Positions 43,871-53,060 of a stretch of 64,000 nucleotides of DNA are shown here, piece after piece. The notes beneath the pieces are model-generated. The model worked only from the letters and a program-made list of their open reading frames with translations. It did not search any database and was not told where the DNA came from. Origin of the DNA: an uncultured Pelagibacteraceae bacterium (GTDB lineage Bacteria > Pseudomonadota > Alphaproteobacteria > Pelagibacterales > Pelagibacteraceae); contig CACOCL010000003.1 of the NCBI GenBank assembly GCA_902625825.1, forward strand, positions 1 through 64,000, read 5' to 3'. Numbering within the stretch: position 1 is the first letter of the stretch; every line of letters begins with the position of its first letter. Position numbers and translations under genes: made by a program.

Positions 43871-44800
43871 ATGAAACATTTTGTGAATCTAAAAGATATA
43901 TCATCAAAAGATTTAAGGAAAATTTTAACAGATGCAAAAATAAGAAAGAGCAGGAGAAAAAAAATGAGCACTTTAGAAGTTGATAAAGGTTCTCCACTTA
44001 AAAATAAGTTATTAATCCAGATGTTTGAGAAACCAAGTTTAAGAACAAGATTAAGTTTTCATTTAGCAATCAAACAACTTGGAGGAGCAACTTTAACTTT
44101 AAGATCAAATGAACTTCATTTAGGAGAGGGTGGTGAGACATGGGAAGATACAGCAAAAATTTTATCAACTTATGGTGATGCATTTATGCTAAGAACTGAT
44201 AATGAAGAAAAAATTGAAAATTTTAAAAAAATTTTGAAAATTCCAATTATAAATGGTCTAAGTCCGAATTCTCATCCTTCTCAAGCTCTTTCAGACATAT
44301 TTACTATTGAGGAAATAAAGGATAAGTCAATCTCAAAATTAAAGATCGTTTGGATTGGGGACTCGAATAATGTTCTTAACAGTTTAATTGCTGTATCTGT
44401 AAAATTAAATTTCAATCTTTATATTGGTTGTCCTAAAAAATTTTATCCAAGTAAAAATTTGTTAGATTGGGCAAAAAAAAATGGTGGGAAAGTTTATGTT
44501 TTTAGTGATCCTAAGAAAGCAATATTAAATGCCGATGTAGTTATAAGCGATAAGGTTATTTCTTTAAATGACAAAGGAAATAAGAAAAAAAAGATAAATT
44601 ACTTTAAATCATTCAGGATCACTGAGAAATTGATTAATTATGCAAAAGATGACTGCATTTTTTTGCATTGTTTACCCAGAGGGTCTGAAGTTGAGGAAAA
44701 AGTTTTTTTAAGTGAAAAATCAAAAGTTTGGCAACAAGCTTTAAATAGACTTCATGTTCAAAAAAGTATTTTATTGTATTGTTTCGGTAAATTAAGGTAG
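43871..44800 (+). CDS. argF: Ornithine carbamoyltransferase (SMG motif altered)
   Basis: 309 aa. Carbamoyl phosphate site FEKPSLRTRLSFH (usual STRTR with Thr to Leu), SPNSHPSQALSD (usual HPxQ), and the HCLPRG loop with catalytic Cys. The ornithine-binding D-x-x-x-S-M-G motif is replaced by SDKVISLND. Makes citrulline from ornithine and carbamoyl phosphate. Context with argD, and argJ elsewhere, supports the ornithine pathway. It overlaps the cytochrome gene end by 9 nt. Confidence 0.9.
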   Translation: MKHFVNLKDISSKDLRKILTDAKIRKSRRKKMSTLEVDKGSPLKNKLLIQMFEKPSLRTRLSFHLAIKQLGGATLTLRSNELHLGEGGETWEDTAKILSTYGDAFMLRTDNEEKIENFKKILKIPIINGLSPNSHPSQALSDIFTIEEIKDKSISKLKIVWIGDSNNVLNSLIAVSVKLNFNLYIGCPKKFYPSKNLLDWAKKNGGKVYVFSDPKKAILNADVVISDKVISLNDKGNKKKKINYFKSFRITEKLINYAKDDCIFLHCLPRGSEVEEKVFLSEKSKVWQQALNRLHVQKSILLYCFGKLR

Positions 44801-45331
44801 CGGAAGAGGATTATCAGAATTCTGATTTAAATATTTTATCACAGAGGCTCTGTCACTTTCTTTTCTTAGGCCAGCATACGCCATTTTGGTTCCTTTAATC
44901 CATTTTGCAGGTTTGATTAAAAAACCATTAAGTTCTTCAAAACTCCATTCTTTATTATATTCGATCAAAGCTTTTGAGTACTTGTAATCAGCTATTCCAC
45001 CAATTTTTCTTCCAACCACATTATACAGTGCTGGACCAATATTATTTTTTCCACCCTTGTTTATTGAATGACAGGCTGCACATTTCTTAAATATTTTTTC
45101 TCCAGCCGTAACGTCCCCTAAAGCCATTAATGCAACAATATCAACTTTATTTTCAGTTTCTGTTTCTTTAGGTAATGAAGCAGTTGTAACTTGATCTACC
45201 TCTATTACGTAACCTGGTTTTTTTGGTTTTTCAACATGAAATACAATTTCTGAGAGCTTTCCAATCCCAATAACTAAAAGAGCAACCATTAGAATTGCAG
45301 CAATTATTTTGTTTATTTCAAAAGAATCCAT
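44792..45331 (-). CDS. Membrane-anchored cytochrome c (CycM/c552 type)
   Basis: 179 aa. One N-terminal membrane helix (IIAAILMVALLVIGIGKL), a flexible periplasmic linker and a class I cytochrome c domain with haem site CAACH and axial Met in GTKMAYAGL. Such proteins shuttle electrons from the bc1 complex to the terminal oxidase at the periplasmic face. Divergent from kdsB, convergent with argF. Confidence 0.93.
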   Translation of the reverse strand: MDSFEINKIIAAILMVALLVIGIGKLSEIVFHVEKPKKPGYVIEVDQVTTASLPKETETENKVDIVALMALGDVTAGEKIFKKCAACHSINKGGKNNIGPALYNVVGRKIGGIADYKYSKALIEYNKEWSFEELNGFLIKPAKWIKGTKMAYAGLRKESDRASVIKYLNQNSDNPLPLP

Positions 45332-45437
45332 TTTATAAAAATATATTTTGAACGTATAACATTATAAATTAAAAATTGCTTATAATTAAAATGTACAATT
45401 TTGCCTCTGGTAAAGTCCCTATTAAGTTAAAAAAAGA

Positions 45438-46172
45438 ATGAAAACAATAGTTATAATCCCATCAAGATTGTCAGCTTCGAGATTACCTGGAAAACCACTA
45501 TTAAAAATTAATGGAACATCAATGATTTCACATGTTTTTCAAAAAGCAAGTAAAGCAAATATTGGAGATGTATTTGTTGCAACTGAAGATCAAGAAATTG
45601 TTGATGATGTAAAGAGTAATGGTGGAAAAGCAATCTTGACGAGTAAAAATCCCAAAACAGGCACAGATAGAATATATGAGGCAATAAAAAAAATCGAAAT
45701 TCAAGACATCGAACTAGTAATGAATCTTCAAGGAGATGAACCATTAATGAATATAAATGATATTAGAAATTTACATAATCATATGGTGAGAACAAAATCT
45801 CAAATAGGCACTTTAGCATCAAAAATTTCCGATAAAAATTTTTTTAATAAAGAAAGTGTAGTCAAAGTAGTCGCAAATGAAGAGCTTGACTATAACAAAT
45901 TTCCTTTAGCATTAAATTTTTACAGAAAAGAGGAAAAACTTAATAAAAATACTTATCATCACTTGGGTATTTACTGCTTTCAAATTGAAGCTCTTAAAAA
46001 ATTTGTATCTTTAAACCAAACAGAAAGAGAAATTGAGAATAAGCTGGAACAATTAAGGGCATTAGATAATAATATTAATATTAATGTTGGCCTAGCTAGC
46101 TCATCACCAGTTGGAGTTGATACAAAGGAAGATTTTGTGGCCATAAAAAAAATTATGGAATATAAGTCCTAA
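45438..46172 (+). CDS. kdsB: 3-deoxy-manno-octulosonate cytidylyltransferase
   Basis: 244 aa nucleotidyltransferase. N-terminal IPSRLSASRLPGKPLLKI, NLQGDEPLM and the GLASSSPVGVDTKEDF end match KdsB. Activates Kdo as CMP-Kdo for lipid A core. In many alphaproteobacteria kdsB and pheA are adjacent downstream of a divergent cytochrome c gene, exactly as seen. It overlaps pheA by one base (TAATG). Confidence 0.96.
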   Translation: MKTIVIIPSRLSASRLPGKPLLKINGTSMISHVFQKASKANIGDVFVATEDQEIVDDVKSNGGKAILTSKNPKTGTDRIYEAIKKIEIQDIELVMNLQGDEPLMNINDIRNLHNHMVRTKSQIGTLASKISDKNFFNKESVVKVVANEELDYNKFPLALNFYRKEEKLNKNTYHHLGIYCFQIEALKKFVSLNQTEREIENKLEQLRALDNNININVGLASSSPVGVDTKEDFVAIKKIMEYKS

Positions 46173-47002
46173 TGACAAAAATTTTTTTTCAGGGCTCATA
46201 TGGAGCTTATTCACATCTCGCAGCTTTATCGATAGAACCAAAGGCTGAAGTAGTTCCTTGCAAAACTTTTGATGAATGCTTTTCTAAAGCTTTAAATGAC
46301 TCAAGTTCAAAAATTATTATTCCTGAGTCAAATAGGATTACAGGGAATATAGGCATTGAATACCTTATATTTAAATATAGACTCAATATCTACTCAGAGT
46401 ATTTTCAAAAAATTGAACATAATCTATTAGCTTTAAAAGGCACAAAAATTGATGATATAGAAGATGTTTATTCGCACGCTCAAGCACTATCTCAATGTTC
46501 AAAATTTATAAAATCTAATAAATTAATCGAGCATGTAAGAGCTGATACTGCTGGCTCAGCAGAAATGGTTTCAAAAAGTAATAATAAAAAAATTGCAGCT
46601 ATAGCATCTAAATTAAGTGCCAAAACTTATAATCTCGAGATAATTAAAAATAATATTGAGAATGAAGAAGGTAATCTTACAAGGTTTTTATTAATGGGAA
46701 AAAATATTTCTCAACCAGAATATGGTAAGAAAAAATATATAACTTCATTTTTGTTTAAATTAAAAAGTAAGCCAGCTGCCCTTTACCAATCTTTAGGTGG
46801 GTTTGCCATTAATGGTGTAAATTTAACAAAGTTACAAAGCTATCCAGAAAAAAATACTTTCGATTCATTCTTTTTTTTGTGTGATCTTGATGGGCACATA
46901 GAAGATCCAAAAGTGCAAAAATCTCTGGAGGAATTGGGTTTACATTGCCAAGATTTTCACGTTCTAGGTGTTTTTGAAGCAGATGAATTAAGAGAAAAGT
47001 AA
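46172..47002 (+). CDS. pheA: Prephenate dehydratase
   Basis: 276 aa monofunctional enzyme of phenylalanine synthesis. FQGSYGAYSHLAALS, the PESNRITGNIGIEYLIF region (with the dehydratase Thr/Asn), DTAGSAEMVSK and a C-terminal ACT domain with FAINGVNLTKLQSYP (usual ESRP) that should bind Phe. No chorismate mutase domain. Confidence 0.95.
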   Translation: MTKIFFQGSYGAYSHLAALSIEPKAEVVPCKTFDECFSKALNDSSSKIIIPESNRITGNIGIEYLIFKYRLNIYSEYFQKIEHNLLALKGTKIDDIEDVYSHAQALSQCSKFIKSNKLIEHVRADTAGSAEMVSKSNNKKIAAIASKLSAKTYNLEIIKNNIENEEGNLTRFLLMGKNISQPEYGKKKYITSFLFKLKSKPAALYQSLGGFAINGVNLTKLQSYPEKNTFDSFFFLCDLDGHIEDPKVQKSLEELGLHCQDFHVLGVFEADELREK

Positions 47003-47016
47003 AAATTAATCTTTTC

Positions 47017-47046
47017 TTGTGGATTAGAAATTATTACTGCTATAAT
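47017..47046 (+). promoter_or_regulatory. Promoter of SRP RNA
   Basis: TTGTGG (47017-47022), 18-bp spacer, TATAAT (47041-47046), seven bases before the predicted RNA 5' end. A perfect -10 box, rare enough to be convincing in this AT-rich gap. Confidence 0.65.
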
Positions 47047-47053
47047 AGCTGAT

Positions 47054-47137
47054 GGAGGCTAGAGGTGGGTGCTGCTTGAACCCGACCAGATCTTAACGGA
47101 AGCAGTCGTAGAGACAGTTATTCAGGTTCTAGTCTCC
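47054..47137 (+). ncRNA. ffs: Signal recognition particle RNA (small bacterial type)
   Basis: About 84 nt. The 5' GGAGGCTAG pairs with 3' CTAGTCTCC to close the rod. The conserved SRP helix 8 is CAGATCT-TAAC-GGAAGCAG, matching the Ffh-binding consensus CAGGTCC-GGAA-GGAAGCAG. The tetraloop is TAAC (URRC class) instead of GGAA, and CAGG has become CAGA. The location directly upstream of dnaX-ybaB-recR is the conserved one. Confidence 0.9.
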
Positions 47138-47149
47138 TAATAAATACTT

Positions 47150-48778
47150 ATGACAAAAAATTCAAAAGTTTTAGCTTTAAAGTATAGACCGCAATCATTT
47201 AACGATTTAATTGGTCAAAATATTATTTCAGACACAATTTTAAATTCTATTAAATCAGAAAAGATTCCAAATGCTTATCTTTTTACTGGAATAAGAGGGG
47301 TCGGTAAAACAACAATTGCAAGGATTGTTGCTAAATCGTTAAATTGCTCAAATGGAATTGAAAATATTTGTAAGGAAAATTTATGTGAAAATTGTGAGTC
47401 AATTTCAAACTCTAATCATATTGATGTTCTTGAAATGGATGCTGCAAGCAAGACGGGTGTCGACGATGTAAGGGATCTAATTGAATTTTCAAGATATGGG
47501 CCGTCTTCTGCAAAGTATAAAATATTTATTATAGACGAAGTTCACATGCTGAGCAAACAAGCTTTTAATGCTTTATTAAAAACATTAGAAGAACCACCAG
47601 AATATCTTAAATTTATTTTTGCCACAACAGAAATTAAGAAAATTCCTGTGACTGTAGTTTCTAGATGTCAAAGATATGATTTATCAAGAATTAAATCTTC
47701 AGAACTTTTTGATTTTATTAAAAAGATAAAAAATAAAGAAAATGGAAATGTCTCTGATGATGCCCTTAAGCTTATTGTAAAAATATCGGAGGGCTCTGTT
47801 AGAGACGCTCTCTCTTTACTTGATAGAGGTTTATTAACTTTAGATAAAAATAAAGAGCTAGACTTGAAATCTGCTCAGAAAATTTTTGGATATTTTGATA
47901 AATCTCAATTAATTGATTTGTTTTGTTTAATTTTAAAAGCAGAGGAGGAACAAGTTATTAATGTCTATAGGGAAATATATAATCAGGGCATTGAACCAAG
48001 AGTCTTTATAAATGATTTCTTAGAGCTTCTATATTATTTCAAAAATATTAATTTAATAACTCTTGAGAGCACAAATTTCTCTCTTAATGATGAAGAATTT
48101 GCTAGAATAAAAAAGATCGCAGAACAAGTTAGCTCTCATACCTTCATAATGTTTTGGCAGTTTACTATTAAAACACTTGAAGAAATAGAAATAGTTTCTA
48201 ACCAAAATTTATCTATTGAGATGTTTTTAATGAGATTAATGCATCTAGTTTCCTTAAAACCCCCACAAGATGAAGAGGTGAAAAATAATGAGATAAAAGA
48301 CATAAATTCTAACTATACAATTGAAACTATTGATCAAATTAAAAATGTTTCTCAGGAAAAAAAAGTTAAAATTCAAACTCAACCCGAAATAAAAGCTGAA
48401 AATATAAAATCTGTCAATTCATTTAATCAGTTGTTACAAATTTGCTCTGAAAAAAAAGAAATTAAGTTAAAATATGAATTAGAAAAAAATGTAAATTTAG
48501 TAAGTTTTGAAAAAAATAGAATAGAAATATCATTTAATGATAATCTTGATAAAAATTTTCTTAAAGATCTATCTTTAAAACTTTTTGAATGGACTAATGA
48601 AAGATGGATTATTACTTTAACTAAAACAAAAGGTGAAATATCTATTAAAGAAAAGGAGCTGCATCTAAAGAATTCTTTAATTGAAAAATCAAAAGAATCA
48701 AAAGTATATAAATCTATTTTAGAAAAATTTCCTGACGCATCATTAATTAACGCAACACCTAAAAAAAATTTTGATTAA
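47150..48778 (+). CDS. dnaX: DNA polymerase III subunit gamma/tau
   Basis: 542 aa clamp-loader ATPase. Walker A GIRGVGKTTIAR, zinc-binding Cys set (C..C..C..C in CSNGIENICKENLCENCES), Walker B IFIIDEVHML and sensor SRCQRYDLSRI. The Lys-rich C-terminal tail is the tau-like extension. Starts 12 nt after the SRP RNA, so both probably share transcription. Heads dnaX-ybaB-recR. Confidence 0.96.
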   Translation: MTKNSKVLALKYRPQSFNDLIGQNIISDTILNSIKSEKIPNAYLFTGIRGVGKTTIARIVAKSLNCSNGIENICKENLCENCESISNSNHIDVLEMDAASKTGVDDVRDLIEFSRYGPSSAKYKIFIIDEVHMLSKQAFNALLKTLEEPPEYLKFIFATTEIKKIPVTVVSRCQRYDLSRIKSSELFDFIKKIKNKENGNVSDDALKLIVKISEGSVRDALSLLDRGLLTLDKNKELDLKSAQKIFGYFDKSQLIDLFCLILKAEEEQVINVYREIYNQGIEPRVFINDFLELLYYFKNINLITLESTNFSLNDEEFARIKKIAEQVSSHTFIMFWQFTIKTLEEIEIVSNQNLSIEMFLMRLMHLVSLKPPQDEEVKNNEIKDINSNYTIETIDQIKNVSQEKKVKIQTQPEIKAENIKSVNSFNQLLQICSEKKEIKLKYELEKNVNLVSFEKNRIEISFNDNLDKNFLKDLSLKLFEWTNERWIITLTKTKGEISIKEKELHLKNSLIEKSKESKVYKSILEKFPDASLINATPKKNFD

Positions 48779-48780
48779 AT

Positions 48781-49098
48781 ATGACAGACTTTAATAAAAT
48801 ACTAGAAAAAGCAAAAGAGTTAGAAGCCAAGATGAAAGAAAGTCAAAAGAATATTAAAAATATAAAAGTTGAAGGTGTTTCAGGATCAAATTCCGTCAGA
48901 GTAGTCCTTGATGGTGATGGAGAAATGTTAAAGATTGAATTATCAGATGATATACTAAAAGAAGAAAGATCAATTATTGAAGATTTAATTGTTGCAGCTT
49001 ATAACAATGCAAAAGTACAACTTAAAAATAAAACATCAGAGGAAATTTCGAAAGCAACTGGTGGCTTTGGAATACCAGGTTTCAAGTGGCCCCTATAA
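48781..49098 (+). CDS. ybaB: YbaB/EbfC family nucleoid-associated protein
   Basis: 105 aa, Lys-rich helices flanking a beta core; KAKELEAKMKESQKNIKNI and the C-terminal ATGGFGIPGFKWP are typical. Binds DNA and often lies between dnaX and recR, as here, separated by 2-3 nt. Confidence 0.94.
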   Translation: MTDFNKILEKAKELEAKMKESQKNIKNIKVEGVSGSNSVRVVLDGDGEMLKIELSDDILKEERSIIEDLIVAAYNNAKVQLKNKTSEEISKATGGFGIPGFKWPL

Positions 49099-49101
49099 AA
49101 A

Positions 49102-49713
49102 ATGCAAAAGATTAATGAAATAGAAGATTTAATAAAATTAATTTCTAAACTTCCAGGTTTAGGACCTAAATCAGCCAAGAGGATTGTTTTAAAGTTAATT
49201 AATAATAGAGATGAACTTATAAAACCAATGATTAATAGTTTAGCGTCGGTTTATAAAAACATCACAAGATGTAATTCATGTGGAACCTTAAAATCATTGG
49301 CGCATGGTTGTCTTAATTGTCAAAATTCTAGTGGAAAATTTAGTAAGATTTGCGTTGTAGAAGATATATCTGATCAATGGTCAATTGAAAATTCAAATAT
49401 TTTTCAAGGTTACTTTCATATACTTGGAGGAACACTCTCATCAGTGGGCCAGCGAAAAGAGGACTTACTTATTAACGCTTTAGTTGAGCGTGTAAATAAA
49501 GAGAAAATTGATGAAGTAATATTAGCAACTAGTGCAACAGTCGAAGGACAGACTACTGCTTTTTATATTCAAAATAGTTTAAGAAACTCTAGGGTAAAGG
49601 TAACAAAATTAGCACAAGGGCTGCCTATTGGAGGAGAAATTGAAAGTTTAGATGATGGAACTTTATTTTCAGCATTTAAAAATAGATCTAAATTGAGTTC
49701 AAACTCTAATTAG
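49102..49713 (+). CDS. recR: Recombination protein RecR
   Basis: 203 aa. Helix-hairpin-helix LPGLGPKSAKRIVLKLI, Cys4 zinc finger (CNSCGTLKSLAHGCLNCQ), Toprim domain VVEDISDQW and the YFHILGGTLSSVGQ Walker-like end. Loads RecA with RecF/RecO at gaps. Its end overlaps glcB by 8 nt. Confidence 0.96.
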   Translation: MQKINEIEDLIKLISKLPGLGPKSAKRIVLKLINNRDELIKPMINSLASVYKNITRCNSCGTLKSLAHGCLNCQNSSGKFSKICVVEDISDQWSIENSNIFQGYFHILGGTLSSVGQRKEDLLINALVERVNKEKIDEVILATSATVEGQTTAFYIQNSLRNSRVKVTKLAQGLPIGGEIESLDDGTLFSAFKNRSKLSSNSN

Positions 49714-51862
49714 ATTTTTTTTTTATTCTATTTGAATGCAATAATGGCTCAGTATATCCTGATGGTTGCTCTTTGCCCTTAAAAATTAAATCACAAGCAG
49801 TGTTAAAAGCTATAGAATCCTCTAAGTTATCACTCATTTTAATATAATTTTTATCATCTCTATTTTGATTATCTACTACTTTTGCCATATCTTTCATAAT
49901 ATTAGTAACTTGAATCTTTGTTGTTATTCCATGATGTATCCAGTTTGCAAGATGCTGGGAAGAAATTCTAAGAGTTGCTCTATCTTCCATTAAACCAACA
50001 TTGTTGATATCAGGAACTTTTGAGCAACCTACCCCTTGATCAATCCATCTAACAACATATCCCAATAAAGTTTGAGCAGAGTTACATATCTCTTTATTTA
50101 TCTCCTCTACAGACCAATTTGGTCTATCTGCTACTGGAATTGTTAAAAGATCATCAAGTTTCGCTTTATCTCTATTTAACAATTTTTTTTGTTCATCAAA
50201 GATATTTATCTCATGATAATGCAATGCGTGTAAAGCAGCTGCAGTTGGAGATGGAACCCAGGCGCAATTAGCACCTGCTTTTAAGTGGCCAGTTTTTTGT
50301 TCCATCATATCTTTCATTTTATCTGGCATTGCCCACATCCCTTTTCCAATTTGTGCTTTACCAGAAAAACCACAATTTAATCCAATATCTACATTTCTAT
50401 TTTCATAAGCATTAATCCATTTAGATAATTTCATATCTCCCTTTTTAATCATTGGACCAGCTTCCATTGATGTATGCATTTCATCGCCAGTTCTGTCCAA
50501 GAAACCAGTGTTGATAAAGAAAACCCTATTTTTAAGACTTCTGATACATTCTTTTAAGTTTGCAGATGTTCTTCTCTCCTCATCCATAATTCCAATTTTG
50601 CATGTATATTTTTTTAAACCTAAGACTTCCTCTACCTTAGAAAAAATTAAATTTGTAAAAGCTGTTTCATCTGGACCATGCATTTTAGGTTTTACGATAT
50701 ATATAGATCCAGTCCTTGAATTATTTTTATTTTTAATATCATGTAATGCTGCAGTTGTAGTTATAAATGCATCCAAAATACCCTCAGGTATCTCTCTTCC
50801 ATCTTTTAATAAAATTGATGAATTTGTCATAAGATGACCAACATTCCTAACGAGTAAAAGGCTTCTCCCATGAAGTTTTAAACCTTTTCCCTCTTTTGAA
50901 ATATAGCTTCTATTTGGATTTAACTTTCTCTCAAATAATTTACCTTCTTTTTCAAATTTTGATTTGAGATTTCCTCTCATCAGACCCAACCAATTTCTAT
51001 AACAAATTATCTTATCCTCATCATCTACTGCAGCTACGCTGTCTTCATTATCACAAATTGTTGTTACTGCCGATTCCAATATTATATCACTTATGCCAGC
51101 ATGATCTTGCTGAGCAGCAAATGCCCTTGAATCTTTTAAAATTTCGATATGTAAATTATTATTTTTTAAAATAATTGCCGACGGATTATCAGCCTCGCCT
51201 CGGTGCCCAACAAATTTATTTTCATCTGCTAAGTCAAAAATATCAGCCCCTTTTAAAACTTTTAATTTTCCGTATTTCACAGCAAAGCTTGTAATCTGAC
51301 TCCAGCTTAAACCTGCCAATGAAAAATATTTATCTAAAAAATCTCTTCCATATTTGATAACCATTTCACCTCTTAATGGATCATATCTTTCAGACACACT
51401 ATCTTCAGATTGCTCAATTACATCAGTACCATAAAGACTATCATACAAACTCATCCACCTCGCATTAGCAGCATTCAAAGCATATCTAGCATTCATGATA
51501 GGCACTACAAGTTGAGGTCCTGCTATATTTTTTATCTCTTCATCAACATTCTCAGTTTCTATTTTAAAATCAGGTCCTTCGTTTTTTAAATAACCAATTT
51601 CTAATAAAAATTTTTTATACTCATTTATATCAGTTTCTTTATCTTTTCTTTTTTGATGCCATTCATTAATTTTTTTTTGTAAATCTTCGCGTATATTTAA
51701 TAATTCTAAATTTTTAGGTGCCAATTCATGGACTACTTTATCAAATCCTGACCAAAATTTATCTGGAGAAATATTTAAATCCTTCAATAGTTCATCATTT
51801 ACAAAATTAAGCAATTCTTTTGAAACTTTTAAAGTTTTTATAGTTTGATAATTAACAGTCAT
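49706..51862 (-). CDS. glcB: Malate synthase G
   Basis: 718 aa, the typical MSG length, with TIM-barrel core. Visible: NARYALNAANARWMSLYDSL, LLVRNVGHLMTN, the catalytic region IGIMDEERRTSANL and GPMIKKGDMKLSKW. Condenses glyoxylate and acetyl-CoA. In SAR11 this gene is reported to be linked to a glycine riboswitch; the 100-bp upstream gap here shows no aptamer. Divergent from accA. Confidence 0.96.
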   Translation of the reverse strand: MTVNYQTIKTLKVSKELLNFVNDELLKDLNISPDKFWSGFDKVVHELAPKNLELLNIREDLQKKINEWHQKRKDKETDINEYKKFLLEIGYLKNEGPDFKIETENVDEEIKNIAGPQLVVPIMNARYALNAANARWMSLYDSLYGTDVIEQSEDSVSERYDPLRGEMVIKYGRDFLDKYFSLAGLSWSQITSFAVKYGKLKVLKGADIFDLADENKFVGHRGEADNPSAIILKNNNLHIEILKDSRAFAAQQDHAGISDIILESAVTTICDNEDSVAAVDDEDKIICYRNWLGLMRGNLKSKFEKEGKLFERKLNPNRSYISKEGKGLKLHGRSLLLVRNVGHLMTNSSILLKDGREIPEGILDAFITTTAALHDIKNKNNSRTGSIYIVKPKMHGPDETAFTNLIFSKVEEVLGLKKYTCKIGIMDEERRTSANLKECIRSLKNRVFFINTGFLDRTGDEMHTSMEAGPMIKKGDMKLSKWINAYENRNVDIGLNCGFSGKAQIGKGMWAMPDKMKDMMEQKTGHLKAGANCAWVPSPTAAALHALHYHEINIFDEQKKLLNRDKAKLDDLLTIPVADRPNWSVEEINKEICNSAQTLLGYVVRWIDQGVGCSKVPDINNVGLMEDRATLRISSQHLANWIHHGITTKIQVTNIMKDMAKVVDNQNRDDKNYIKMSDNLEDSIAFNTACDLIFKGKEQPSGYTEPLLHSNRIKKKSN

Positions 51863-51962
51863 AATTTAATTTTTAAAACTCAAGTAAAATTAAGTCAAAT
51901 AATTTATAGAAGCATCGACATTTTATTGTCATTTTTTAAACTTATGTATTAATAATATTTAA

Positions 51963-53060
51963 ATGAAAAATTATCTTAATTTTGAGACAGATATTAAAGA
52001 TTTAGAGGCCGAAATAGAGAAATTAAAAGATCCATATAATCAAAGTGGCTTGACTGAGGTAGATACTCAAAAAATTTTAAAAACACAAGATGAGATAGAC
52101 GAGAAATTGAGATTAATTTATTCATCTTTAGATCCATGGCAAACAACAATGGTTGCAAGACATGAGGACAGACCAAAGTCAAAATTTTTTATAGATAATT
52201 TGTTTGATGATTTTATTCCATTATCAGGAGATAGACATTATGCAGAAGATAAATCAGTATTAACAGGTTTTGCAAAATTTAATGGTCAATCTGTTTTAGT
52301 GATTGGCCAAGAAAAAGGAGAAGACTTAGATTCTAGAATTGAAAGAAATTTTGGTATGATGAGACCAGAGGGTTATAGGAAAACTATAAGATTAATGGAA
52401 TTAGCTGAGAAATTTAAAATTCCAGTGATTTCTTTCATTGACACTCCTGGTGCTTATCCTGGAGTTGGAGCTGAAGAAAGAGGCCAGGCAGAAGCAATTG
52501 CAAAATCTATTGAGTGCTGCATGAAACTAAAAGTTCCAACATTAGCAATAATAATAGGAGAAGGTGGCTCGGGTGGTGCTATTGCTTTAGCTTCTGCTAA
52601 TAAGGTTGTAATGTTGGAAAACGCAATCTACTCTGTTATTTCTCCTGAAGGCTGTGCAACTATTCTGTGGCGAGACCCAAAAAAAATGCTTGATGCGGCC
52701 AAAGCTATGAAACTCTCAGCAAAAGATTTATTGGACCTTCAGATAATTGATGAGATTATTCAAGAACCTCTTGGTGGGGCCCATAGAGATAGAAATTTAA
52801 TTTTAACAAATGTTAAAAATTCAATAATTAAAAACCTTAATGTTTTTAAAGAAATGTCCTCAGAAGAGATTTTTAATGATAGAAAAAACAAATTTTTAAG
52901 AATTGGAAGATCAAAAGGATTTATAGAAAATATTGACGAACTCAGCTCTTTAGTCGATCATAGTGGTAATTTAAAATTTATTCAAAAACATAGAAATAAT
53001 TTTTTAATAGCTTCGTCATTATTAATATTAGCTTTAGCTTTAATGATTATATTTCTATAA
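51963..53060 (+). CDS. accA: Acetyl-CoA carboxylase carboxyltransferase subunit alpha, with C-terminal membrane helix
   Basis: 365 aa; usual AccA is about 315-320. The core is canonical (FGMMRPEGYRKTIRLM, FIDTPGAYPGVGAEERGQA, GEGGSGGAIALAS, SVISPEGCATILW). Beyond about residue 320 is an extra segment ending in one strong hydrophobic stretch (about 344-365, NFLIASSLLILALALMIIFL) that reaches the C-terminus, resembling a tail anchor. The partner AccD lies at 30.3-31.3 kb. A weak promoter (TTGTCA, 17 bp, TTAATA) lies just before the ATG. It overlaps the secA end by 6 nt. Confidence 0.94.
   Translation: MKNYLNFETDIKDLEAEIEKLKDPYNQSGLTEVDTQKILKTQDEIDEKLRLIYSSLDPWQTTMVARHEDRPKSKFFIDNLFDDFIPLSGDRHYAEDKSVLTGFAKFNGQSVLVIGQEKGEDLDSRIERNFGMMRPEGYRKTIRLMELAEKFKIPVISFIDTPGAYPGVGAEERGQAEAIAKSIECCMKLKVPTLAIIIGEGGSGGAIALASANKVVMLENAIYSVISPEGCATILWRDPKKMLDAAKAMKLSAKDLLDLQIIDEIIQEPLGGAHRDRNLILTNVKNSIIKNLNVFKEMSSEEIFNDRKNKFLRIGRSKGFIENIDELSSLVDHSGNLKFIQKHRNNFLIASSLLILALALMIIFL

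Noticed and set aside
48350-48460. Poly-A runs in dnaX as a programmed frameshift site
   Set aside because: Runs of A are everywhere in this AT-rich genome; no slippery heptamer with a stimulatory hairpin stands out.
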